The notes: generated by a model from the letters alone, not told the origin. Counted from the first letter of the stretch, positions 9,831 to 22,000 are shown. The stretch is DNA of 64,000 nt from Patagioenas fasciata (GCF_037038585.1 NW_027288510.1:3725001-3789000), one strand, 5' to 3'. Numbers and translations: made by a program.

Positions 9831-11484
9831 TGAAACCTTTGGGGATTGTTAATCCTGTGTATGTAGAATTTACAAATGGGTTACTTAACAAACGTCACTG
9901 AAACTGAAGGTTCCCTAACAATTTGAGTAGATGATTGCCACATCCTTAACTGTGGGGATGTACAGAGCTAAAGAGAATGGAGTTATGAAAAGAAACGTGT
10001 CCAAGGGGACTGAGTCTAAGGATGATTTAAAGAAGTGCACGGTTTTTGTTACTGTCTCTCATTGCCCCTCCTGGTACAGTGTTATTTGGAGCACAGAGTT
10101 TAGGGGATGGACAGTGAGCAATGAACGGTTATAGAGTTGCAAAGAAAAATGACCCTATCTAAAGGACAGTCTCTCCCAGGATGTGAGTCTCTGCAGTGCA
10201 ACCCTTTGCTAATTGCAAGGCAGAGAGCAGATGATTCAGTAAGTGGGGTTTATGGATCACAAATAGACATTAGTAGAAAAGATGCCCTGGGAAGGTTCAA
10301 AATATATGGAGGTACAAATGCCTGGGTAGAATGGATCAAATCTATGGTGCAAAGCCTAAACGAGCAATTGCTATGCCTGTGCGGCAGGAAGGCCTGTGGC
10401 CCAAGTGGTACCCTTCCCTCTGGGGTGGAGCGAAGATTGACAGGGGATGGAGTGCGTCTTAGCCTTATGCCAAGACTCTACGGCATGGAGAAATAAGTCG
10501 TGTCATACTCTCTCCCTCCTGTTTCCAGCTTTGCAGTGGAAAATATCAAAATTCCCCTGGCATTTTCAGGAATAATTGGAAATCATACTGCCTGTCTCTC
10601 ACGACGCGGCAGGAATGATACCAAGTTCCTAGGAACATGAGTAGGTGTGCAGAGACACGGGAAGTTGGTCCTCATATGTCCTCAAATGCTTCTTGAGTGG
10701 ATCTTTGGTGGTACTGTGGGAAGATGACACTTCATTCCATTTTATCCCCCACTGGGAAGGTACCTGTGACGTCGTACAATTGGAAATTCCTTTTACCCTG
10801 GCATTTGAACCCTGTGATCCATCAGGGCAACAGAAAAAGGAGTTGAGGGCTTTCCTCTGATGACAGGGTTTATTTCAATTAGATTGGGGTCCCCAGAGGA
10901 GTCCCCAAGGAACACAAAGCAAGAAGTCAAGTTAGCTGCGGGTTCTGAGTCCTTTTTGTTTTGGTAGGTAACTACAAACAAGAATGTAGACGGGATAAAT
11001 AACATTTATTTATAAGTTATACTAGACAAGCAGTTAAATGAATCACCAAGCAATTAGATGCTACTAGTAGAATGGCATGGGAAAATAACATGGTCCCAGA
11101 TACGATGTTGGCAGAAAAAGGTGATATATGTCTAACCACAGCTTCAGCAGAAGAATTGGCTGAGAATTCAGGTGTAGATAGTCCACTCATGGGATTGTTA
11201 GAATCTTGGTTTGGAATATTGAGAGAAATTACTTCTTTAATCGAAGTAACAGAAGCACTGATTTCTATAGCGTGCTACATCATTCCGTGTCTGCGAGGAC
11301 TTGTTCAACACCTTATTGGACAGCTCTATCAAAGCAAGTGCCTTTAGGGCCACTGCCATGCTCAGATAAAATGATCCTGCTAAAAGAACAAGAAGAAAGA
11401 AAGAACAGCAAATGCATAACTCCAGAAGAAAAACGTGAAATCGTGTTGTCTAGGCTTGAAGCCACCTATACAACTGTATCATAA
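9831..11484 (+). pseudogene. ERV env, copy C (SU and TM), the copy still joined to pol
   Basis: This is the only env copy with its natural upstream neighbour. The start region lies near 9880-10055, SU is open at 10137-10496, and further SU sequence is at 10645-10860. TM is open at 11072-11347, and the tail-like reading in another frame runs to 11484. It shares the stops and the 3' frame change of copies A and B. It is non-functional. Confidence 0.72.
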
Positions 11485-11496
11485 GAAAGTGCAAAA

Positions 11497-12357
11497 CCTC
11501 CTCCATTTCAGTCCTGCAGCTCAGCACTAGTTTTTCCTCTTCCCTCCCTTTGTCCTGCTCCCTTTGCTTTCTCCCTTTGTTCCATATCCTTCTGCACAAA
11601 ACCACCGTGACTCAGCCTAAGTAGATCTGCCGCTTATTCTTTTGTACTGCCAGCAGATTGTGGAAGTAGAGTATAAAACCCATCCTTATGGAGAGATCTT
11701 TGCATTTTAGGCTTAGTCTAAGTGTCTCAAGTAGCCGGGGTTTTTGATTGGGCCTAATCCATCAGGTCTGATGGCTTCCCTGCTCGTCTCCAGATGAATG
11801 TGGTAGAAAATATAAAGCAAGGAAACGTCCTTTGGCCCAGCCTTGCCTTATTTCCTTCTCATCCTGTTCTCTGTGCCAGCCTCTCTCACTAAGCCCTCGT
11901 CTGGCTGCATGTCTCTTCTTTCCTCTCTCCTTTTCTCAAACTCTCCTGCTTCCTGGCTTTTGTCTTTCCATTCCTCCATTTCAGTCCTGCAGCCCGGCAC
12001 TAGATTTTCCTCTTCCCTCCCTTTGGCTTGCTCCCTTCGCTTTCTCCCTCTGTTCCATATCCTTCTTTCCGACTTGTCTCTTGGAGACTTTTGGCCACGC
12101 TGGACCCAAGTCTGGGCATGTTTTGGAAACTTTTCCGAGGCCTCGCTGGTGACAGGGGGGACAGCAGGCAGTGACAGGCCCGGGGCTGACAGGCTCCCCC
12201 TCCCCTAGGGGGCGCTCGGCTGCCACACCCAGCTGACATAGAACCTTTGTCACAATGCCCGCTACCGTGGGGAGGATGCGGGCACTCTGCAGGTGACAGG
12301 GACACAGCAGGACTTGGTGTCAGCTCAGCAAGTTCTCAGTTCCCCAAAGAAGCTGAA
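11497..12357 (+). mobile_element. LTR-like region of plus-strand ERV, copy C
   Basis: It matches the LTR of copies A and B, with AP-1 and TATA (11672-11678). It is truncated at 12357, where the opposite-strand LTR begins, giving a tail-to-tail junction. Confidence 0.62.
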
Positions 12358-13069
12358 TGAGGTGTGTTTAAATACAGTAAGGTGTTACGTATTCATAATG
12401 ACCCCAGGAACGCCTCTACATATTCATAACCTTTCCCGCTTCTTCTTAAAATGAGTCCCAGGTGATCATTTCCGTAGTCTCCTCCTTGACCCCTCCCTGT
12501 TGCACCTGCGCAGTGCCATCTGGTGGTCTTGAGGAGGGTCTTTGGATGAAGGCTCCTTCAGCCTCGTCACAGTGACCTCTTTACCTTTGGCTCATTATGT
12601 TGAGTGGACTGGAACCCAAGCTGCCAAGTCGATTGAAATCAGACTGGTTCCCCCTTTTGCTGTAAATCTTCGTTATCTCGTCTTCTCAAGTTTACATCTA
12701 GGTGCTGTAAAACCTCTTACCTTGGCATTCGACGAGGTTCTGTTTTTTCTTAACATAATGGGTTAGTTAGTTAGTTAGTTCCCTCTGTCAGTTCCCCCCT
12801 TTTCGGGAAGGTTAGTAAATTCTTGTACTAACGTGATGATTCCCTATTTAACCTTTTCTCGGACCACAAGTAAGAAGGCTGCTTCGACAGGAGAAGACTT
12901 ATCTTTCTCCCTCAAAGAACAAACAAATTCTCATGTTGAACAAAACATTCGTGTTGCTCTTCTGGGGCAGCTGATGACCGGGTGGCTGGTGCCCCGGCAG
13001 CAATGGCATCTGTTGGGCTGCAGCGGGAGCTCGCGCTCTTTGGCGTGGTGACCCCGCTCACTGCAGTTC
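12358..13069 (-). mobile_element. LTR-like region of minus-strand ERV, copy C
   Basis: This non-coding segment lies between the LTR(+) junction and the stop codon of env(-). It includes (GTTA)n at 12761-12780. It repeats 5989-6699 with one extra A near 12368. Confidence 0.5.
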
Positions 13070-14304
13070 CTAGCGCTTTCCTTTTGGGTTTCTTCTTCCC
13101 AGTGCGATGGCCAGGTCCAGTTTGGTGTTATCTTTTAAAATCATTAGTTTATACCCCGTTCCTTTTGCTGCCATTTCAGGATCTATAGGCGTGCCTGAGA
13201 TTTGCATGGCTTGGACTACTGAATGTATTAACCGAACAAAGCACGGGGTCATACGTGGCAGAAACAGTAAACCCAGAAATGCACATACTATCATGAAGCC
13301 TATTTTCTTCCACCAGGCTCCCCCAAATAAGTTACCCCACCAATGGCTAGTAAGTATAGAATTCCACTTCTGTACTGGTACATGTGCAACGCGTTTTATC
13401 TCCTCTGCTATTTTCATTATGGCTTCCCCATCGTTATCTCTTTCCAAACAACACTCCGAAGTATTCAGTTTCCCACAGACGCCCCCCTCTCTTCAGCTAA
13501 AAGCCAATCTCACGCTCCCTGATTTTGGTACACTGCAGCTCTGGTCTGAGACAATTGTCTCGCTATGAGATTCGGTGCCTCAGCCGTCTGGTTGCTTATT
13601 ATTTCAACCACTGCTTGCAACCGAATAATTTGGTTTAGCATATATATAGGGGTACGGGATCCCCAGTTTCCATCTTGGGCCCATGTGGCTGGATCATAGT
13701 ATTCAGATATTCTTTGTGCAGGCCATTCACCATCTTTCCAAGTTTGCATTCCTGCTATGGGGCATTTATTAAACTCCTCTCTGTTTCAAGTTTTGTCTTG
13801 CACTCCCCCTCCATCTGAATAGCCCCTCCTACCAGCTTGTGTAAAACAGATGCTCTGTTCTCCCCTAGGGCAGGAGGCAGAGCCTACAGCGAGTCCACCT
13901 TTCTCTAGGTTAGTTGCTACCCATCATTCCTGCCCTTGGATTTCACACTTCTCCAATTTTGTTCTATCATAACATCCAGAATTAATACGAGTGTGATAAT
14001 GTAGAACATACTGGGTTAGTCTTCCTATTCTCACACGCTCGTAGCACTTGGTACAGGGATTAGCCAGGCTAAGTTGGGAACAATAAGTCACCGCTCCTGG
14101 CAAGAGGATCAGGTCCAGGTTTCCACGCTCTCTGGCCGAGCAGCTTGCAGCCGCAGCCGAGTTCGTCGTCTTCTCGGCAGCGAGGGCCGTGTCCCCGCCT
14201 TTCCTGTTTTTGTCGTTAGCGTGGCGATTATCGTTTCCCAACTCTTGGCCTTCACTTCCCAGGAACAACAGGAGCAACACGGAATTTGATTTCTCTGTCT
14301 GCAC
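13070..14304 (-). pseudogene. ERV env on minus strand, copy C (fuller copy)
   Basis: TM is open at 13447-13070, and a TM ectodomain segment at 13749-13510, with the same TGA and frame change as copy B. The SU N-terminal part (14304-13924) starts with a hydrophobic leader-like run (SVLLLLFLG), which could be the signal peptide. It continues to pol upstream, so this is the less truncated copy. Confidence 0.7.
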
Positions 14305-15420
14305 TCTATTCTTTTCATCACTGGTGGACTCTCTGAATTCCCATTCACCCCTTCAGTAAATACCTCCCACCATTCTTGGCTATTTTTTTTCTATTCTTCC
14401 AGTGGCAACTGGAATCCTCAACCGAGCTCTGGTTTCCTGATCTTCTATTCTTAGACATTTCTTACACAATCCTGTTGGTAAGTTCCCTTTGTGGATATGC
14501 TTATACCACAGTCCATTTACAACCCCGAGTCAACTTCAATTTCAGATTGCCCGGTTCTTGAGATACTTTCAAGGTTCTTTCTTCCGTCAGGGGTCCTTTA
14601 GCTTGAGAGACGTGTGTCCATCTTTTCTCTGCCCTCCAAACAGCTGGTTCTGTAGTTAACAAAACAAGAAAAAGGCCCCTCCCATCATGGGGTTGGAGTT
14701 TCTTCTGTCCAGGTTTTCATTAGTGTTGCCCCCATATCTACCAAAAATTCTACGTGTTTGTTCTTTTGGGTTTCTTCTTCCCAATGCGGGAAGCACCACC
14801 CAGGCTGGTCCCCCAGAAGGACCAAAAGGTGACTGTGAAAAACAGAGTTTTCCAGGTTGCGCCCGGGTTACCCTCCGTGGTGTTTCGCAGGCTTTCTTCA
14901 CTCTAGAATGGCGAATCCAGGCATTCTGTTCTCTGATATTGGTAGCAGTCAGGGGGTCTTGAAATGGACCTTCCTATTATGGTTTCAAAGTTTTCTGCAA
15001 AAGACTTCACATACTCGTCAGTAAAATGTGGCCCTCAATCAGAGGATCTAACAGCTGGGCCTCCAAGCCTTGGTATTATTTTGTGTATCAGTGTTGTAGT
15101 CACCTCCTAAGCTTTTGCTGTCCTGGTAGGGAACGCTTCTGGCCAACCTGAAAAAACATCAGTTAATACCAACAAATATCGGTACCCCCCTTTTCCTGGG
15201 AGTTCTGAACAATCAGTTTGCCATTGTGGTCCAGGCCCATTCCCTTTCCCCATTTGACCCATTTCTAGCTTGGGCATATTTTTGGGATTAGTCTGGAGGC
15301 AAAGATCACACCGCTGTCACCTCTTCCACAGTGACAGACAAATCTCTAGCTCCTGTCTCCCTAATCAAATGTTTGCGTAGTGGTTCTAGTCCCCAAGGCC
15401 CCTTCTTCTGCTCTTCCCTT
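14305..15420 (-). pseudogene. ERV pol remnant on minus strand: integrase
   Basis: Minus-strand frames read an integrase from about 15420 down to 14560. There is a zinc-binding-like N-terminal part near 15420-15250. The core has SGWPEAF and later GPHFTDE, with stops just before each neighbouring segment. A C-terminal domain follows in changed frames near 14800-14560. Compared with the plus-strand integrase, the catalytic core is better preserved but still broken. The element ends between about 15420 and 15480, next to the DNAH9 promoter. Confidence 0.68.
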
Positions 15421-15624
15421 CCTAAAGGCCAAACCAGGTGGGAGAAAGCCCCACTGTGTTTGCTTTTTCAGGAGAAAAATAAGTGCTAAAAAGCCACTTT
15501 GGGGGTGCCCAGGTGGATCCAGTGGTATCCAGACCCCCCCCAGAGGGAGCATCCCCCAGCACCCCCAAGTCCTTCGCAGGGCTGCTCTCAGGCCCTCCAT
15601 CCCCAGCTTGTGTTGATACCCGTG

Positions 15625-15639
15625 GTTGCCCGGGGCAGC
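15625..15639 (+). promoter_or_regulatory. Candidate RFX X-box
   Basis: GTTGCC-cgg-GGCAGC matches the GTNRCC N0-3 RGYAAC pattern with one mismatch (G for A) in the second half. A second half-site, GGCAAC, lies at 15708-15713. Both are about 40-130 bp upstream of the ATG. Confidence 0.5.
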
Positions 15640-15726
15640 TGCGTCTCCCAGGCGAGCTGGGTCCCGCCCCGGCCCGCCCCCGGCTCCTCGCAGTGTCCCT
15701 TCCCCCGGGCAACGCGGCTCTTCCCC

Positions 15727-15733
15727 GCAAACA
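15727..15733 (+). promoter_or_regulatory. Candidate FOXJ1/forkhead site
   Basis: GCAAACA fits the forkhead core RYAAACA, 19 bp upstream of the ATG and near the X-box half-site. Confidence 0.4.
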
Positions 15734-15751
15734 CCCGCCGGTGCCGGCCGG

Positions 15752-16087
15752 ATGGAGCAGGCGGTGGAGCCGGTGCCCGGCGCCGAGCGGCTGTGCCGGT
15801 GCGCGGCGCGGGGGCTGGGGGTGCCGGCGGAGCGCTGGGAGCGCTGGGCAGGCGGGGAGGCGGCGGGGCCGCTGCTGCGGAGCTTCCTGGCGGGGCCGGC
15901 GGGGCCGGCGCTGCTGCTCTGGCGGGGCCCGGCCGGGGAGCTGGAGCTGGGGCCGCCCCCGCCGCCCCCCGCCGCCCGCCGCAAGGGGCTGTTCTTCCTG
16001 CGGGCCCCCGGCGCCGGCCCCGGGGAGCTGCTCTGCGGGGAGCTGCCCGCCGATGCCCTGCGGCACTTTGCCGCCCTCGTGGAGGAG
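15752..16087 (+). CDS. DNAH9: DNAH9 exon 1 (residues 1-112)
   Basis: The ATG at 15752 opens MEQAVEPVP. An upstream in-frame ATG at 15626 exists but lies in promoter-like sequence, and the chosen start fits the family's length. The exon is very GC-rich with a Pro run, and contains the LFFLRAPG and LCGELPAD segments typical of the DNAH9/11/17 first exon. It ends VEE, then donor GTGAGG, phase 0. Confidence 0.88.
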
Positions 16088-19000
16088 GTGAGGATGAGGG
16101 GCCACGGGGGCAGGCTCAACATGAGGAGAAATTTGTTTGCTGGGAGGTGCCAGAGCCTGGCCCAGGCTGCCCAGGGCGGGTGTGGAGTCTCCTTCTCTGA
16201 GACATTGAAAGTCGCCTGGACCCACCTGTGTGATCTGCTCTGTGACCCTGCGTGAGCAGGGCTTGGACTGGGGGATCTGCAGAGATCCCTTCAACCTAAC
16301 CAGGCTGGGATCCTGTGAGGCCTGGGCAGCCCCGGAGGTGCAGAGGGAGCCCTGGCACCCATGAGTACCGGGTGCCCCTCGCACATGGCAGCGGGGAAGG
16401 TGTCCCCTCCTACAGACAGGCTCCTTGGCCTCCCTCCCTTCTCTGCTGATGCACTTGTACCCTTAACTCTGCCCTTTGCAGTACCATGGACGGCTTTAGA
16501 ACTCCTATAAACCACCTGAATGCTGATCCACATCAGCTCTGTCTATCAGTGGGGTCCTTGTGGGACTGATGTACCCACAGGTGCTGGAGGGGACATCTGC
16601 AGGTCACCTACTCCAAACCCCTGCTCAAGCAGGGCCATCCAGAGCCAGTTGCCCAGGGCCATGTCCAGGTAGCTCTTCATTATCTCTAAGGATGGAGACT
16701 TCACAACCTCTTTGAGCAACCTGGGCCAGTGCTCGATTACTCTCATAGTGAAAAAGTGTTTTGTGATGTTCAGGAGCCTCCTGTAGCTCAGTGTCGGGTT
16801 ATCTCAGGTGGGCTGATGTTTCCTTAAAGAGATCGTCAAGAGGTTCGAGTGCTTTTGCTTTGCTGTGTTATTAGCCTGAACTAGACAATGTTGTTTCGGT
16901 TTATTCCTGATGGCTCCTCACCTGGAGAAGTCTCAGGAATGAGGCTGTAATGGGAAAGCAGAGGAGCTGCTGGATTTGAGAAGCTCTGATCGTGATGTTT
17001 GGTATATTAAGATGGTGACTGATAGATTGGATTCCCAAGAGCAGGCTGCCAGACTGGTTATCCTGGTTTTGTGAGAAAACACATTATTTATACGGGGAGC
17101 TTTTGTTTTGATGAGCCCCGTGGTCTTGCGAAGTCTGCACAAACAGTGGTTTTGCATCACGGCTGGCCAATAGCATTGCAAGCACCGTCTGCTATGGGTA
17201 GATGGTGGGGTAGGAACACTTTGGGAGATCCTGTTAAATCCTGTTTTCTGAATGCCTTTGGGAGCCGGGAGTGTGCGTCCCAGCTGCGTGTTTGCAGGCT
17301 TTGCTCTCCCCTGTGCAGACATGCAGTATTTCTGCAGGGAGCAGATTGTGCCTGGTTTTCATCCTATTTTCCTCTCAAGCTTCACTTGAAGGCAAAAGCA
17401 GCGGTGGTGCTGGGTCAGGCAGATGGGGTGGGTCTGCGTGAAGGTGAAAAAGGTCTTGAATTTCCTGGGGTTGGGGTCGTGTGTTCCTCTGCCCACACTT
17501 TGTCTTTATTCAGTGAGGGGTCACAGCTGGTGACCTTGTCCACTTGTTGCTTCACTCCTGCGGTGCCGAAGGGAACACACCTGCTCTGTGGGCTGGGGCT
17601 TCATCCTGAGTCCAGTTATCATTTTAACAGTCAGAAAGAAAATGAACGGCTATCATTTGCCTGGTTACAACATCACTGGCATTAGCAGTCCACATGCTTT
17701 AAGTAATAGAGACACATCTTGCTAATAATGCAGCTAAAACTGCTGAAGGTGAACTCGTCAGCACCTGCCCGTGTGTTCCCTGGGGTTGTGCTCCCCCTTC
17801 CCACGGCTCCCTGGGCACGAAGGTGGCTGGTCGGGTCTTCTTCGGGTCTACAGAGCCAGCCACAGTTCCAAAGAGTCTTCAGCATCCTGGGACAGCACCA
17901 TGGAGGTGCTGAGCTGCTTTATTCCGTTTCAATTTTATGTCCATTTGCAGCTATTTTTATGCCTTTAGTCACCTCCCCCCCCTCCCCTACCCCCACCCTG
18001 AGTCCAGTAACACAAAGGGCTGTTGTTTGTCACTAGGGACAACCTGGCTTTGTTAGGCTGTTGCCACAGGCTGGTCCCAGTGCAGAGCCAGCCAGGATAG
18101 GTGACAGACACGGTGTTGCTGTCACAGCTCAAACAAGCCAAAAGCAGCTCAAATCTGGGCAAACCCCGACCAGCCCCACAACCCCATGCTGCCGGGTCAG
18201 TAAAAGTGCTGATAAAGGCAAAGCTCCTGTTTGGTGGGCTGCAGCTGGGACCTGGGGGACCCTCACCACCAGTGTATCCCAGGGGGTACCAGCAGACCTT
18301 CCCTTGCAGCACACTGAGCTCAGCCCAGCCCTGGCAGGCTCAAAGGGCAGCCTGACGGCTGTGCCCATGGGCAGGGACATGGGGACCAAGCACCGGGGAC
18401 AGTTGTGAGGGCAAGGGACAGCAGCCCATGGGGCCATCTCCAGTTGCGGGCTTGAAAGGCTGGGAGAGCCTGGGGATGGGGCTGCTCACTTTGCCTACTG
18501 GCTTCCACCCTCCTTGGCTGCTTGGATTTGGGGAAAAGGGTGTTCTGCTGTATAAAGTGGGCCTGTAGAGATGCCCATTCATCATCAGCTGCCTCTATTT
18601 CACATGGGAACTGCTTGAGACAGCAATGAATATGGGTCTCCAGGCTTGGCCAAGCACAGACCTCAGAGCCTGGTGGCCTGTCCGTCTCCTGCTGCACTTT
18701 TTTCTCCATTGGTCTTCCGTGACTCCCGCTGTAGGTGATCGTGCCCATCCTAACGAACAAGAAGAACCGTCAGGGCTGGCCACAAGTGGTGTCACAAGAC
18801 ATCGTGCGTCATGTCCACAACCTCAAAAGTACCATTTTCACAGTTGTTGGCCAAGTAGACGGCAAGACCTTGCTGCCTCTCCCAGCTGGCTCAGAGGGAA
18901 TTGAGGACATTGATCTGGAAAATGAGAAATCGTGAGTACCACCCCAAAATAACAGGTTCTGGAAGGTCCAGAGAAGCAGATGCGTTTGTACATCAAGTTG

Positions 19001-22000
19001 TCATCGTGTCTGGGCTGCGTGCGTGCCCCTGTGGAACCCCAGGAGATGTGTGGGTGCAGTGGAATGAATCACTCCTCAGACAGGACGTGGTGCGGGTGGG
19101 ATTTTGTGAGAAGTTACTGCTTCCAAGGCAGTGGGGTGACCTGTCCTCAGCTTCCCAGCCCACTTGGTGGTGTTTCTTGCTGAATTAAGTGAGTTAATGA
19201 CTGCAGGGATGTAGAATATTTTGAGGGAGAATGGTATGGGGAGAGAGAATCTTGCTGGATGTGTGAGTCTCCAGGTCAGATCCTGAACCTGAATGGATCT
19301 GATGTGACAATGACTGGCTGTGCAGAGAGGTGGCGACTGGCTCTTCATTTCCACCATTCACTTTATGAACAGTGTTGTTGCCCACACTGCTGCAGACATT
19401 CAGCCATTTTCTCCAGAGTGTAATTCCTATATTAAACCAGTGACAAAATCTTATGGGGTTTGATTGTTTTGTGGTTTTGAAATGTGAAACCCTGTAAAAT
19501 CCAGCTGCCCACACGGCCATTGGAAGTAGATCCAACTGAGCAATGCACATCAACAAAGTTAATCACGTACTCTGTTTACTACAGCATGGAACGGATAGAT
19601 AAATCTCTGGTGTATGCCATGGAGTCGGCCATCATAGACTGGAGCCACCAGATCCAGGAGGCACTGAAGAAAGAGTCTTCAGAGCCTCTCCTGCAAGGCA
19701 GCAATCCGAACCCGAAGGTGGAGCTGGAGTTCTGGAAGAACAGGTACCCAGAGCAGCCTGGCCAGTGCATGGTGCCCTGTGGTGCTGGTTTTGTGTAGAG
19801 GGAGAGTGCTGGTGGTGGAGCTGCTAATTCCATGAGTTGAGAAGAACAGGCCACTTGGGGTTCATGTAGGCTTCAACTAAGGAAAATTGCTCCCGCACAG
19901 AAAATCATCATGATCTGCAAAGTGCCTGGGAGGTCACTGGGCAGCTGGCTGTGTTTTAACTTAGCCCCACCACAGGGGCTACACCTCAAGGGACTTTTTT
20001 CAGAAATGCCCTTTACAGGATCCCAGGCTGGTTGGGCTGAAGGGACCTCTGCAGATCCCCCAGTCCAAGCCCTGCTCACGCAGGGTCACAGAGCAGATCA
20101 CACAGGTGGGTCCAGGCGGGTTCGAATGTCTCAGAGAAGGAGACTCCACACCCGCTCTGGGCACTCTTTCGTCACTGTTCACTAGGAGCCATCCACAGGA
20201 GTAATTGCTGATGGACACCTGCTGGGGGCTGTCTGGAAATGGTGCATCTCAGCTGGCTGCTGTTCATCTGTCAGGGCCAGAGGGGCTTTAGATGCTCAGG
20301 AGCCTGGGAGTGGTATTTCCTCCTGCCCTTTGAAAACCTTTGTGCTGTACTGGTTCAGGCTGACTCGGGGCAAAGCCCTGCTGGCTGGAGAGCTGTTGCT
20401 AATGCCTGCAGAAACACGATGGCTTTTTTTCAGCGATGTTCTGTCAGTAGCAGAGCTGCTGTCATGCTGAACTCAGCACTTTCTGTCCTGTAGGGTTTGT
20501 CTGTGCCTCATGCAGCTTTCTCCCATTTCCACAGTCCATGTGTAGCTGGAGGAAGCCCTGAATCAGGCCCAGGGGAAACAGATGATGTTGGGGGACAGCT
20601 GATGGCCCAGTGTAGGTGGGTAACATGGCCACCAGCATCCTGGTGTGCATCAAGAACAGTGTGGCCAGCAGGCCCAGGGCAATGACTGTCCCACTGTACT
20701 CAGCGCTGGGGAAGCCAAACCTCAAATCAGTTTTGGGCCCCTCAGGCCAAGAAAGACCTTGAGGTAGTGGAGTGAGTTGAGAGAAGGGAATAGAGCTGGT
20801 GAGGGGCTGGAGCACAAGTGTGATGGGAGCGGCTGAGGGACCTGGGGGGTTCAGCTGGAGAACAGGAGCTGAGGGGAGACCTTCTGATCTCTGCACTGCC
20901 TGAAAGGAGCTTGGAGCCAGGGGGGGTCGGGCTCTGCTCCCCAGGAACAAGCGCCAGGATGAGAGGAAACGGCCTCAAGTTGCGCCAGGGGAGGCTGAGG
21001 TTGGATATTAGGAAACATTTCTTCCCAGAAGGGGTTGTGAAGCATTGGAACAGGCTGCCCAGGGCAGTGGTGGAGTCACCATTCCTGGAGGGGTTGAACA
21101 GTCACAGAGATGACATTCTCAGGGACACGGGGCAGTGCCAGGGGTTAGGTTATGGTTGGACTCGATGATCTTGAGGGTCTCTTCCAACCAACTGATTCTG
21201 TGATTCTGTGTCTCGGTTGCTGTAGGTGTGATGACCTGGAATGCATTTACAACCAGCTGACAACGAGGAAGGTCAGGAACATGATGGAGCTGCTGGAGAG
21301 AGTTGAGAGCAGCTACATCCCAGCCTTCAAAACCATGCTAATGGATGTTGAGGCAGGTGAGATGCTGGGGCAACTTTACCACAGTGCTGGCTTCTGGCCT
21401 TTCTTCATGGCCTGGTGTGACTGATTTCAAGCCAAATCTTTCTAGTTTGTGAATTGAGACTGGGCTGCTTGTGCTTGAGTCTAGGCTTTTGTTTCCAGGC
21501 TGGGACAAGCTCCATCGCTGCTCTGTTGAGCCAGACTCTTGCCAAAGTTCAGGGTGAATGGGTTTGGGAATTTATTCTGCTGTAATAAAGTGTTTGCGTT
21601 ACTCTAACAGGACTCACCTCAACTTCCACCAGCTCCTCTGGTGTTATTATGCAGGAATGGGAGTTCAGACTAAGAGGACAGATCTTGTACCTAAGACTGC
21701 TTTGTTAGAGCGCTGCTTCTCAGGCTTTGGCCACTGCAGCCCGAATTTCCTTGCTTTGCTTTGCTTAGGGGAGTTGAGCGCAGCCCAAGGAAATATTGCA
21801 AATCCCTGTCTGTAGTGAAAAACAGTGTAGTCCTGCTGGTCTGTCCCTGCAGACCAACACAGCTGGACATCCATGTCCAACCCAGCTGCTCTCTGGCACA
21901 ATGAAACCATCTAGACTGTGTTAGCTGTGCACGTGCTGGCAGAAAACACTGTTCTTCACCACTTCACGTGCAAACATTGAATCTCTTAAGGATCTGTGTC

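Larger units (their letters stand above)
10056..14056 (+). repeat. 4-kb duplicated ERV block, copy C
   Basis: This is the counterpart of 3687-7686. Here both flanks make sense: plus-strand pol precedes it, and the minus-strand ERV continues past it into SU and pol. Copy C is therefore probably the source, and copy B the duplicate. Confidence 0.9.
15480..15751 (+). promoter_or_regulatory. DNAH9: DNAH9 promoter and 5' UTR region
   Basis: This GC-rich, TATA-less segment lies between the ERV and the DNAH9 start codon. GC boxes cluster at 15663-15683. An imperfect RFX X-box (15625-15639) and a forkhead site (15727-15733) fit control by RFX factors and FOXJ1, known regulators of motile-cilium genes. 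The transcription start cannot be placed. Part of this segment must be 5' UTR. Confidence 0.7.
16088..18734 (+). other. DNAH9: DNAH9 intron 1
   Basis: It holds a plus-strand CR1 piece directly after the donor and a minus-strand CR1 piece. From about 16800 to 18734 I see nothing I can name. Confidence 0.85.
19744..21225 (+). other. DNAH9: DNAH9 intron 3
   Basis: It contains an antisense CR1 piece and a long sense CR1 that ends about 16 bp before exon 4. The remainder is unremarkable. Confidence 0.85.

Noticed and set aside
15361..16384. Long minus-strand open frames (253 and 320 codons) opposite DNAH9 exon 1
   Set aside because: They are shadows of the GC-rich exon and its CpG island. They overlap a well-supported exon and show no family features.
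20462..20950. A 162-codon minus-strand frame and similar frames at 48670-49194 and 32255-32863
   Set aside because: They are antisense readings of CR1 elements, not genes.
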